Origin: Candidatus Kapaibacterium sp.
GTDB lineage: Bacteria; Bacteroidota; Ignavibacteria; Kapaibacteriales; UBA2268
DNA length: 8,032 nt
NCBI GenBank assembly: GCA_028691175.1
Contig: JAQUZU010000009.1
Coordinates: 4,237-12,268, forward strand
Direction: 5' to 3'
A model generated the notes under the pieces. It searched no databases. It had not been told where the DNA came from and worked only from the letters and a program-made list of their open reading frames with translations. Position 1 is the first letter of the stretch. Each line of letters starts with the position of its first letter. The position numbers were made by a program, and so were the translations under genes. Positions 1-6,050 of this stretch are shown in pieces.

Positions 1-1820
1 CATTCCGAGAAAATGATTTTTATTTTGCCGTTTAGTTGCTGAAGAGCGGGCGGAGCAGGCATAAGATTATCACCGTTGTTGCGCTTTTCTTGGCTGATTT
101 TCTTATAGAATTTGTCGTGAATATAGTTAAAATCGACATTGTGCTTGCCAAGTTCGACGAAAAATTCGTCCTGGCTTTTATATTTTAGTTTACGGACTAA
201 CTCTTTGAAATCATCATCAGTTAGAACAACGTCAAAATCATTTTGCATAGATATCCACATATCCACACCGATGGACAGATATTTTTTCTGCTCGTTTTTT
301 ATAAATTGCGTGATCGCATGTTTTGCTCGCTGAGTAACCACGAATTGCAACCATTTCTTGTCCGGCTTTTGATTTTTAGAATTTAAGATTTCGATCTGAT
401 CGCCATTCTTAAGTTTATAATCGAGCGGAACTATTTTACGGTTCACCTTTGCTCCGACGCAAGTATTGCCAATTTCTGTATGAATTGAATATGCGAAGTC
501 CAACGGAGTCGAATCAAGCGGAAGAGATCTGCATTCCGAAGTGTGCGTAAAAATTGTAATGTCGTTTAGCAGATTGTCGTTCGAAGGCTGTTCAATCGGA
601 GTTTCCGGCGTCAAGTCCGCACGCTGTTCGAAAATACTTCTTACGGATTCTACCCATTCCTCGATGTTGTCGCTGTCGAGAATTGATTTGTTGCCAACCT
701 TTCCCGGCTTATATTTAAAGTGTGCAGCCATGCCTGATTCGGCATAGTCGTGCATTTCTTTGGTTCTGATTTGAACTTCGACCGGTCTATTGTCCATGCC
801 GATTACCGCGACATGAATCGAGCGGTAGCCATTTGTTTTCGGCGAGGCGATATAATCTTTGAACGTGCCCGGAATAATGCGGAAAATATCGGAAATAATT
901 CCAAGCACAACGTAACAACTCGATATGTCGGAGGAGTTTACAATAATACGGACTGCGAACAGGTCGAAAAGTTCCTCAATAGGCTTTTGGCGCAGAATAG
1001 TTTTGTTATAAATCGAGTAAATGTGTTTTGCTCGACCAAAAACTTCGTAAGTTGCTCCACTTGTTTTCAGCACAAAATTGCTATCTAAGCGTGCAGTGAT
1101 CGGCTCAATAAATGCCTCAATGTATTGTTCACGTTCCTCGCGTGTAAGTTGGATTGTATTGTTGATTTTGTTGTATTCAGTCGGATTAATTATTCGGAAA
1201 GCAATGTCCTCGAGTTCCCACTTGAAATTTCCCAGACCGAAGCGGTGTGCGAACGGGGCGTAAATATCCATTGTTTCTGTGGCAATTTTGAGTTGTCGTG
1301 GTTTTGGCAGAAACTCAATTGTTCGCAGGTTGTGCAGCCTGTCTGCAAGTTTAATCAGTATTACGCGAATATCTTTGAACCACGAAAGAATTAGCTTGCG
1401 ATAATTGTCTATGTCTTTGATTTCGTAGCTTTCGATTAGTTGGATTTGCGAAATTCCCTCAACAAAAGTAGCGATTTCACTGCCAAATTCATTGCGTATA
1501 TCATCGATTGTAATATCGGAGTTATCGCAAACGTCGTGCAGAAGTGCCGCTGCAACAGAGATATCGTCCAAGGGCAATTCGTTTACAATAATGCGGGCAA
1601 CTTCGAGCGGATGCGTATAGTAAGGTTTTCCGGATAATCTGATTTGATTTTTGTGTCCGGCGAGACATACTTTGAAAGCATGATTAATCAAATCTATATC
1701 GTAATGTTTGAAATTTTTACGACACTCGGAATGCAACAATTCCAGGTCAGTTGCTGAATTGAGTCCGATGACATAATTTGTAGTAAATTCTGCGGAAGGA
1801 CTTGCTCCATTTTTTGTCAT
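1..1820 (-). CDS. relA: Long RelA/SpoT-family (p)ppGpp synthetase, C-terminus cut by window edge, hydrolase motif degenerate
   Basis: This gene makes the stringent-response alarmones (p)ppGpp by transferring pyrophosphate from ATP to GTP/GDP; long RSH proteins work in the cytosol on the ribosome. I read 606 residues in one unbroken frame; the family is usually about 700-750, so the last part (zinc-finger/CC and ACT regions) lies outside. The HD hydrolase domain spans about residues 40-200 and keeps the metal ligands H70, H95-D96 and D160 (LADRLHN), but HDxxED reads HDVCDN (95-100), RKSG reads RLSG (61-64) and GVTK reads GISQ (122-125). The synthetase domain (about 225-365) has GRAKHIYSIY, FDLFAVR with D286, GTFKDYIA (318-325), Y332 of GYRSIH and E348 of EVQIRT. 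The TGS domain starts near 421. The start is ATG at 1818-1820, with GGAG 12 bases upstream; TTG at 1827-1829 is an alternative, and an in-frame stop lies at 1851-1853. It follows the thioesterase gene by 87 bases. The family is certain; loss of hydrolase activity is inferred. Confidence 0.95.
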   Translation of the reverse strand, partial: MTKNGASPSAEFTTNYVIGLNSATDLELLHSECRKNFKHYDIDLINHAFKVCLAGHKNQIRLSGKPYYTHPLEVARIIVNELPLDDISVAAALLHDVCDNSDITIDDIRNEFGSEIATFVEGISQIQLIESYEIKDIDNYRKLILSWFKDIRVILIKLADRLHNLRTIEFLPKPRQLKIATETMDIYAPFAHRFGLGNFKWELEDIAFRIINPTEYNKINNTIQLTREEREQYIEAFIEPITARLDSNFVLKTSGATYEVFGRAKHIYSIYNKTILRQKPIEELFDLFAVRIIVNSSDISSCYVVLGIISDIFRIIPGTFKDYIASPKTNGYRSIHVAVIGMDNRPVEVQIRTKEMHDYAESGMAAHFKYKPGKVGNKSILDSDNIEEWVESVRSIFEQRADLTPETPIEQPSNDNLLNDITIFTHTSECRSLPLDSTPLDFAYSIHTEIGNTCVGAKVNRKIVPLDYKLKNGDQIEILNSKNQKPDKKWLQFVVTQRAKHAITQFIKNEQKKYLSIGVDMWISMQNDFDVVLTDDDFKELVRKLKYKSQDEFFVELGKHNVDFNYIHDKFYKKISQEKRNNGDNLMPAPPALQQLNGKIKIIFSE

Positions 1821-1858
1821 TTCTTTCAAATTCTCCGAATAGTCTGCGATTCATATTA

Positions 1859-1870
1859 TTGAATATTCAA
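1859..1870. repeat. 12-bp perfect palindrome upstream of relA
   Basis: TTGAATATTCAA is a perfect 12-base palindrome in the 87-base gap between the thioesterase stop and the relA start, about 39 bases upstream of the relA ATG. It could be an operator for a dimeric regulator or part of a relA promoter. In AT-rich DNA such a palindrome can also arise by chance, and I see no second copy nearby. Confidence 0.25.
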
Positions 1871-1907
1871 GACGGAAAATTGAAAAAAATAGTGTAAAGA
1901 AACGGCT

Positions 1908-2645
1908 TTATAATTCAACAGATGCCCGGAAAACGGATTTTTCGGATTCTGAAGTCTGCATTTCGAATGAAGCAACATTTCCGGAGGTAGCGGAGTAGAT
2001 TTTGACTTCCTCTCCGAGATGAACTTCTGCCAAGAAATTCATCGTGATGTGCTTGGCTTTTGAAAACTCCGAAATCGGGAATAGATTAAGCACGTATTCG
2101 AGGTATTTCATACTGTACAAGTGGGTGTTGATGTCGATATCGCTGTTTTTGACTTTTAGTGTGTCGGATAGCGATAGGTCGCATGCCTGGAAATTTAATT
2201 TGCCAACAACGGGGATTTCTATGTCCGCTTTCGCGGTTGTAATTTCCGAATCAAGAATTGCAGAGAGGAATTTCGGGCGCCGAGTTTCGACGTCAAGTAC
2301 AACCCAATTACTGCATGCGGTTGCTAGAACTTTTCCTGTGTCGTCATATACGGCAAAACAGCGCTCTGTGCCAAATTTATTTATTGCCCGCACCCAGGTT
2401 TTGAATGAAATTTTTTGATTTTTTTGAGGCAGTTCGGTGATATTGAGCATAAATTTAGTCAGCACCCACGTCATTTGATGTGCTTGGAGTTTATCGATTC
2501 CAACATTCAGAATATCTGCGTGCAATCCCGCGAGACGCAACATATACGCTCCAAGTTCGGCTATTTTGAGTTGTCCGAAACAGTCGCAACGCTCGTGAAA
2601 AACTTCTACATTCATTGTTGCAATCAAATCTTTACTGCTAATCAT
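1908..2645 (-). CDS. Acyl-ACP thioesterase (double hotdog, Bacteroides type)
   Basis: The enzyme cleaves acyl-ACP to free fatty acid and ACP in the cytosol, ending fatty-acid elongation and supplying or recycling acyl chains. The 245-residue protein has the two-hotdog layout: first hotdog about residues 8-125 (FGQLKIAELGAYMLRLAG, then TWVLTKFMLNI at 59-69), second about 150-245. The second holds SDIDINTHLYSMKYLEYVL (168-186), the counterpart of the D-x-N-x-H-x-N motif of FatA/FatB and bacterial relatives, with D171, N173, H175 and Y181 present; the usual Asn two residues after the His is Tyr here. Length and motif order match the Bacteroides-type enzymes as I remember them. I chose ATG at 2643-2645; ATG at 2613-2615 (residue 11) is possible, since the domain proper begins near residue 14. 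No strong Shine-Dalgarno is visible, only GGAAA about 8 bases upstream. A tRNA terminator ends 27 bases upstream; relA follows on the same strand and may be co-transcribed. Confidence 0.88.
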   Translation of the reverse strand: MISSKDLIATMNVEVFHERCDCFGQLKIAELGAYMLRLAGLHADILNVGIDKLQAHQMTWVLTKFMLNITELPQKNQKISFKTWVRAINKFGTERCFAVYDDTGKVLATACSNWVVLDVETRRPKFLSAILDSEITTAKADIEIPVVGKLNFQACDLSLSDTLKVKNSDIDINTHLYSMKYLEYVLNLFPISEFSKAKHITMNFLAEVHLGEEVKIYSATSGNVASFEMQTSESEKSVFRASVEL

Positions 2646-2672
2646 TTATATTTCCAAACATGTTTTTGAATA

Positions 2673-2704
2673 CAAAAAACGCGTACCATAATTAATGATA
2701 CGCG
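2673..2704 (-). terminator. Rho-independent terminator after the tRNA-Ser pair
   Basis: The arms CGCGTA (2680-2685) and TACGCG (2699-2704) pair perfectly; after one C/A mismatch a further CAT/ATG pair extends the stem around an AATTA loop. Read on the minus strand, the hairpin is followed directly by six T (2679-2674). It sits 11 bases past the second tRNA and ends 27 bases before the thioesterase start codon, so it should end tRNA transcription or limit read-through into the thioesterase. Confidence 0.75.
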
Positions 2705-2714
2705 AAATTCACTG

Positions 2715-2797
2715 CGGAGGATGAGGGACTCGAACCCCCAAGGCATCTCTGCCGGCGGTTTTCAAGACCGCTGCCTTACCAATTAGACTAATCCTCC
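2715..2797 (-). tRNA. tRNA-Ser(UGA), downstream copy
   Basis: This is an 83-nt type II tRNA. The acceptor stem is GGAGGAT/ATCCTCC with discriminator G, the usual serine identity base. The D arm is GTC/GGC and the anticodon stem GCGGT/ACCGC encloses the loop CTTGAAA, giving anticodon TGA. The long variable arm has stem GGCA/TGCC, and the T arm GGGGG/CCCTC holds TTCGAGT. CCA is not encoded (the discriminator is followed by CAG), so a CCA-adding enzyme is needed. It reads UCN serine codons, mainly UCA. It is identical to the copy at 2850-2932 and is followed by a terminator. Confidence 0.97.
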
Positions 2798-2849
2798 GGT
2801 TAAAGAAATATGTACTACACGAGCACATATCGCTTGCAAAAATTTCAAG

Positions 2850-2932
2850 CGGAGGATGAGGGACTCGAACCCCCAAGGCATCTCTGCCGGCGGTTTTCAA
2901 GACCGCTGCCTTACCAATTAGACTAATCCTCC
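2850..2932 (-). tRNA. tRNA-Ser(UGA), upstream copy
   Basis: This 83-nt gene is base-for-base identical to the copy at 2715-2797: the same acceptor stem, TGA anticodon, long variable arm and discriminator G, again without an encoded CCA (the discriminator is followed by TTG). On the minus strand it is transcribed first, and 52 bases separate it from the second copy. The two were probably produced by a tandem duplication and share one promoter upstream of 2932 and one terminator at 2673-2704. Confidence 0.97.
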
Positions 2933-2954
2933 GAAGAGCATAAATGCATTATTT

Positions 2955-2982
2955 CAAATATCCATCACATTTAAGACTTCAA
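2955..2982 (-). promoter_or_regulatory. Candidate promoter for the tRNA-Ser pair
   Basis: Read on the minus strand, TTGAAG (2982-2977) is followed after 16 bases by TATTTG (2960-2955) and then AAAT. The second box also fits a Bacteroidota-type -7 element (GATATTTG against TAnnTTTG, one mismatch). Transcription would begin near 2948, a short distance before the tRNA 5' end at 2932. This is based on motif shape and position only. Confidence 0.35.
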
Positions 2983-3000
2983 AATTACGGAGTATTTTTG
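2970..3000 (+). promoter_or_regulatory. Candidate Bacteroidota-type promoter for ftsH
   Basis: TATTTTTG at 2993-3000 matches TAnnTTTG exactly, and TTTA at 2970-2973, 19 bases earlier, is a three-of-four match to the TTTG -33 box. Initiation near 3006 would give an ftsH leader of roughly 130 bases, AT-rich and without a stable hairpin that I can see. It overlaps the opposite-strand tRNA promoter candidate, so the two would be divergent and interleaved. AT-rich DNA gives such matches by chance. Confidence 0.3.
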
Positions 3001-3128
3001 AAAAATCCAAACAAATTTTAAAAAAAGTCCGAATAATTATTTTTAGCAAAAAAAAGAATACATCCTGCAATAAATAGATTAATAAAATCGTCTTACCTTT
3101 TCAATATAAAAGGAATTCGTTAAATTTT

Positions 3129-3134
3129 GGAGAA
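3129..3134 (+). promoter_or_regulatory. Shine-Dalgarno sequence of ftsH
   Basis: GGAGAA lies with its GGAG core five bases before the ATG at 3138. It supports this start and shows that this organism uses anti-Shine-Dalgarno pairing for at least some genes. Confidence 0.7.
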
Positions 3135-3137
3135 TTT

Positions 3138-5126
3138 ATGTCGGATACATCGAACAAGAATAAAAAAAATATATTTGGTCAGGACGATAATTCAAACAAG
3201 CAAAACCCGCAGGTAAAATTTTTCAAGAATATTGTTATCTGGGTAATTATGATTTCGCTGGCAGTCGTGATGTTTACGATGATGAACAGAATGGAAAAAC
3301 AGGAATACCCGATTTCTTATACTGAATACAAAACCCTGCTTATAGACGGAAAAATATATAAGGCGAAGATTACAAAATCGCAACTCAACGATTACGATTT
3401 CTACGGCGAACTCAAGAGCAATGTTCGAATTTTGGTTGAGGGGCAATATCGCAGCGTAAAGAACTTTAAGACAAAACTTGGCGTGGTAACCGCGGAGACG
3501 GAAGCCGAGTGGGAAGAACACGGAATTACATGGACTTACGAAGAAAGTAGCGACGGTTTTTGGAGTGTCATTCTCTCGTTTCTGCCGTGGGTATTGCTGA
3601 TAGGAATTTACATTTTCTTTATCAGACGTATGCAGGGCGGTGGCGAAGGAGGCGGAAAAAACGGAGTTTTCTCTTTTGGAAAATCACGCGCAAAATTACT
3701 GTCCGGAGCACAAAAGAAAGTTACTTTCGCAGATGTAGCCGGGGCAGACGAAGCCAAATATGAGCTGCAGGAAATAATCGAGTTTCTGCGTGAGCCGAGC
3801 AAATTCCAGCGTTTGGGCGGAAAAATCCCGCGTGGCGTGTTACTTTTAGGACCTCCGGGTACCGGCAAAACACTGCTTGCGAGAGCAGTTGCAGGAGAGG
3901 CAGACGTTCCGTTTTTCAGTATTTCGGGTGCAGACTTTGTCGAAATGTTCGTCGGAGTTGGTGCAAGTCGCGTACGCGATTTATTCGAGCAGGCGAAAAA
4001 GAATAATCCTTGTATCGTATTTATAGACGAGATTGACGCAGTCGGACGTCATCGCGGAGCAGGACTTGGAGGCGGACATGATGAACGAGAGCAGACTTTG
4101 AACCAATTACTTGTAGAGATGGACGGTTTCGAGCAAAACAGCGGAGTGATAATTATCGCTGCAACCAACCGACCGGACGTACTTGATCCGGCGTTGCTCA
4201 GACCGGGACGCTTTGACAGGCAGATTGTCGTAGACCGCCCGGACGTTAAGGGCAGAGAAAGCATTCTGAAGGTGCACACCTCAAAGATACCTTTGGGCAA
4301 AGACGTTGATATTGAAGTTATTGCAAAGGGCACACCGGGATTTTCCGGCGCCGATCTGGCAAATATTGTCAATGAAGCGGCACTTCTTGCGGCACGTCGT
4401 AATCGCGACAGCGTCACGATGTATGACTTCGAGATGGCAAAGGACAAAGTTACCATGGGCGTTGAGCGTAAGAGCATGGTGATTTCCGATAAAGAAAAGG
4501 AAGTTACCGCATACCACGAAATGGGTCATGCGCTTGCCGGAGTATTCCTGACGAATGGCGACCCTGTGCATAAAGTTACGATTATTCCGCGCGGACGGGC
4601 ATTAGGCGTTACGTCGTATCTGCCAAGCGAAGAGACACACTCATGGAGCAAAGATTACATTGAAACTGCGATTGTTCGTGCATTAGCGGGAAGAGCAGCA
4701 GAGAAAATCGTCTTCAATCAGCTTACGACAGGGGCTTCGAGCGACCTTGATCAAGCGACTAAACTTGCGAAAAAAATGGTCTGCAACTGGGGCATGAGCG
4801 AATTACTCGGACCGGTAAATTACGCGAGCAACAACGAAGAAGTCTTCCTCGGACGCGAGATTTCCAACACAAAAGATCACAGCGAAGAGACTGCGAAAAA
4901 GATTGACTCCGAGATTCGTATGATTTTGACTCAGGCGTCCGAAAGAGCCGAGAAGTTGCTTCTCGAGAACATTGAATTGCTGCATAAGACATCGAAAATA
5001 CTATTGGAGCGTGAAGTTCTCGAAGGCGAGGAACTCAACATGATAATCAAAGGCGAGGAATTGCCTCCTGTAAATATGAAAAAATTGGAAGCAATGAAGT
5101 CTATTAAAATAGACGACCTGAAGTAA
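3138..5126 (+). CDS. ftsH: ATP-dependent zinc metalloprotease FtsH
   Basis: FtsH is a membrane-anchored hexameric AAA+ protease that extracts and degrades misfolded membrane proteins and short-lived regulators. The 662-residue protein is of normal family length and complete. A charged Asn/Lys-rich cytoplasmic tail (1-30) precedes TM1 (about 31-49), a periplasmic domain (about 50-140) and TM2 (about 143-162), then a Gly-rich hinge (167-173). The AAA+ module has Walker A GPPGTGKT (238-245), the pore loop with F271 in MFVGVG, Walker B IVFIDEID (293-300) and the second region of homology with arginine fingers R358 and R361. The protease domain has zinc motif HEMGH (460-464; HEAGH is commoner) and the probable third ligand D536 in TTGASSDLD. 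The C-terminus is a Glu/Lys-rich helical tail. Shine-Dalgarno GGAG supports the ATG start. The gene stands alone between the divergent tRNA promoter region and a strong terminator. Confidence 0.98.
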   Translation: MSDTSNKNKKNIFGQDDNSNKQNPQVKFFKNIVIWVIMISLAVVMFTMMNRMEKQEYPISYTEYKTLLIDGKIYKAKITKSQLNDYDFYGELKSNVRILVEGQYRSVKNFKTKLGVVTAETEAEWEEHGITWTYEESSDGFWSVILSFLPWVLLIGIYIFFIRRMQGGGEGGGKNGVFSFGKSRAKLLSGAQKKVTFADVAGADEAKYELQEIIEFLREPSKFQRLGGKIPRGVLLLGPPGTGKTLLARAVAGEADVPFFSISGADFVEMFVGVGASRVRDLFEQAKKNNPCIVFIDEIDAVGRHRGAGLGGGHDEREQTLNQLLVEMDGFEQNSGVIIIAATNRPDVLDPALLRPGRFDRQIVVDRPDVKGRESILKVHTSKIPLGKDVDIEVIAKGTPGFSGADLANIVNEAALLAARRNRDSVTMYDFEMAKDKVTMGVERKSMVISDKEKEVTAYHEMGHALAGVFLTNGDPVHKVTIIPRGRALGVTSYLPSEETHSWSKDYIETAIVRALAGRAAEKIVFNQLTTGASSDLDQATKLAKKMVCNWGMSELLGPVNYASNNEEVFLGREISNTKDHSEETAKKIDSEIRMILTQASERAEKLLLENIELLHKTSKILLEREVLEGEELNMIIKGEELPPVNMKKLEAMKSIKIDDLK

Positions 5127-5150
5127 CAGACCGGCAACATATAATTAAAA

Positions 5151-5187
5151 GGCAGACGTGGCGTTTTTCGTCAGGTCTGCCTTATTT
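5151..5187 (+). terminator. Rho-independent-like terminator after ftsH
   Basis: Bases 5151-5163 pair with 5169-5181 in a 13-position stem with a single G/G mismatch and one G-T pair, closing a TTTTT loop. The outer seven pairs, GGCAGAC/GTCTGCC, are perfect. A short T-rich run (TTATTT) follows, and AAAA precedes the stem, so it may also act weakly on the opposite strand. It begins 25 bases past the ftsH stop and separates ftsH from comB. Confidence 0.8.
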
Positions 5188-5232
5188 GCAAATTGTTAAA
5201 ATAAAACGTGTATTTTTGCGGGAAAATTGTTA

Positions 5233-5263
5233 TTTTAGATTGCCTTTTATGGCGTTATGTTTG
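5233..5263 (+). promoter_or_regulatory. Candidate Bacteroidota-type promoter for comB-ftsK
   Basis: TATGTTTG at 5256-5263 matches TAnnTTTG exactly; TTTT at 5233-5236, 19 bases upstream, matches three of four bases of the -33 TTTG. Initiation near 5269 would leave a leader of about 15 bases. Its position after the ftsH terminator and before a gene with no Shine-Dalgarno fits a new transcription unit. Confidence 0.4.
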
Positions 5264-5283
5264 AAAAATATTGGTAAAAAAAA

Positions 5284-6027
5284 ATGAAGTTAGATGCGTA
5301 TTTACAGCCGTTTTTTGTAGAAAAGGAATTGCAGTTTTCGAAGGCTGTGGTGATTATGATTGACGTGTTCCGTGCGAGTACGACTATTTGCGTAGCTCTT
5401 AACAACGGTGCGAAAGAAATTTTACCTATAGAAGATGTCGATAAGGCAATACGTTTATACAGCAACCTCGACCGCGAGAGCAGATTTATTGGCGGGGAAC
5501 GCAACGGCATTCGGCAGGACGGCTTTAATGCGGGAAATTCGCCTGATGATTACCCCACGGAAGCCGTAAAGGACAAGACTGTGATTTTTACGACAACAAA
5601 CGGGACGCGGGTTTTCAACAAATGCAAGAGTGCGAAAGCGAAGTTTGTAGGGGCGTTTGTGAATTTGCACGCACTTGCGGAGCACATTAAGGAAATGACC
5701 ATCGCAGACCCCGAAATTGAAGAAATATGCGTAATTTGTGCGGGAAATGAGGGGCAACTCTCATACGAGGACGCGACTTGTGCCGGGGCGTACATTAATT
5801 GTTTTAAAGAGATGTTATCGGAGTGTGAACTCACAGATGCGGCGCTGGTTGCCTCGGCGATTTATGAGCGACACAAAAATGAACTGTATGAGTTCGTGTC
5901 TAATCGCGAACACGGTAAGTATTTGAAAAGTATAGGATTAGAGAAAGACACCCAAATCGCTATGCAGATAGATTCGTGTCAGGTTATTCCGCAAATAGAA
6001 GGAAATATTATTAAGATAGCAAAATAA
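5284..6027 (+). CDS. comB: 2-phosphosulfolactate phosphatase (ComB family)
   Basis: ComB enzymes hydrolyse 2-phospho-3-sulfolactate to sulfolactate and phosphate with Mg2+; in methanogens this is a coenzyme M step, while many bacterial members have no proven role. The 247-residue length is typical for the family. Signature motifs occur in order: IDVFRASTT (26-34), GGER (70-73), GFNAGNSP (80-87), TTTNGTR (103-109), CAGNEGQLSYEDATCAG (152-168) and the late REHG (208-211) near the C-terminus, so the acidic and arginine residues expected for metal and phosphate binding are present. No signal peptide is seen, so it should be cytosolic. The ATG at 5284 is preceded by a run of A with no Shine-Dalgarno. 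ftsK starts 23 bases downstream, suggesting one transcript. No other coenzyme M or sulfolactate gene lies in the window, so the physiological substrate is open; family assignment is firm, reaction less so. Confidence 0.87.
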   Translation: MKLDAYLQPFFVEKELQFSKAVVIMIDVFRASTTICVALNNGAKEILPIEDVDKAIRLYSNLDRESRFIGGERNGIRQDGFNAGNSPDDYPTEAVKDKTVIFTTTNGTRVFNKCKSAKAKFVGAFVNLHALAEHIKEMTIADPEIEEICVICAGNEGQLSYEDATCAGAYINCFKEMLSECELTDAALVASAIYERHKNELYEFVSNREHGKYLKSIGLEKDTQIAMQIDSCQVIPQIEGNIIKIAK

Positions 6028-6040
6028 ATTGAGTCATATA

Positions 6041-6046
6041 GGGGGA
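6041..6046 (+). promoter_or_regulatory. Shine-Dalgarno-like G-run that sets the ftsK GTG start
   Basis: GGGGGA lies four bases before GTG at 6051. An in-frame TAG at 6039-6041 rules out any earlier start. The next in-frame candidates, GTG at 6072 and 6084, lack a G-rich upstream sequence, and the first in-frame ATG (codon 50) falls inside TM1. Confidence 0.6.
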
Positions 6047-6050
6047 AAAA

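Larger units (their letters stand above)
2715..2933 (-). repeat. Tandem direct repeat of an 84-bp tRNA unit
   Basis: Bases 2715-2798 and 2850-2933 are identical over 84 positions (the tRNA plus one base 5' of it) and diverge at once on both sides. The 52-base spacer 2798-2849 is unrelated to the flanks. It contains a weak inverted repeat, ATATGT (2808-2813) against ACATAT (2825-2830), with an 11-base loop, which might affect processing between the two tRNAs. Confidence 0.9.

Noticed and set aside
139..1637. Several short plus-strand frames across the left 1.6 kb
   Set aside because: The minus strand encodes Rel without interruption over the whole stretch; the short frames have no independent support.
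2044..2669. Two plus-strand open frames (2044-2418 and 2415-2669) opposite the thioesterase
   Set aside because: They lie antisense to a gene with a clear family match, overlap each other in different frames and show no recognisable protein motif.
2808..2830. Inverted repeat ATATGT/ACATAT in the tRNA spacer as a terminator or small RNA
   Set aside because: Six A/T-rich pairs with an 11-base loop and no T-run on either strand are too weak to call; recorded only as part of the tRNA repeat.
2709..2900. Open frame of 63 codons on the minus strand through both tRNA genes
   Set aside because: It is a translation of the tRNA-Ser sequence; the repeated peptide ending VRVPHPP is simply the duplicated tRNA read as protein.
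4049..4571. Minus-strand frames opposite the ftsH AAA+ region
   Set aside because: They are shadows of the conserved ftsH codons, with Ser/Arg-rich composition typical of antisense translation.
3138..5126. HEMGH instead of HEAGH in FtsH as a sign of inactivation
   Set aside because: The two zinc histidines and the catalytic Glu are present; the middle positions of HExxH vary freely among metalloproteases.
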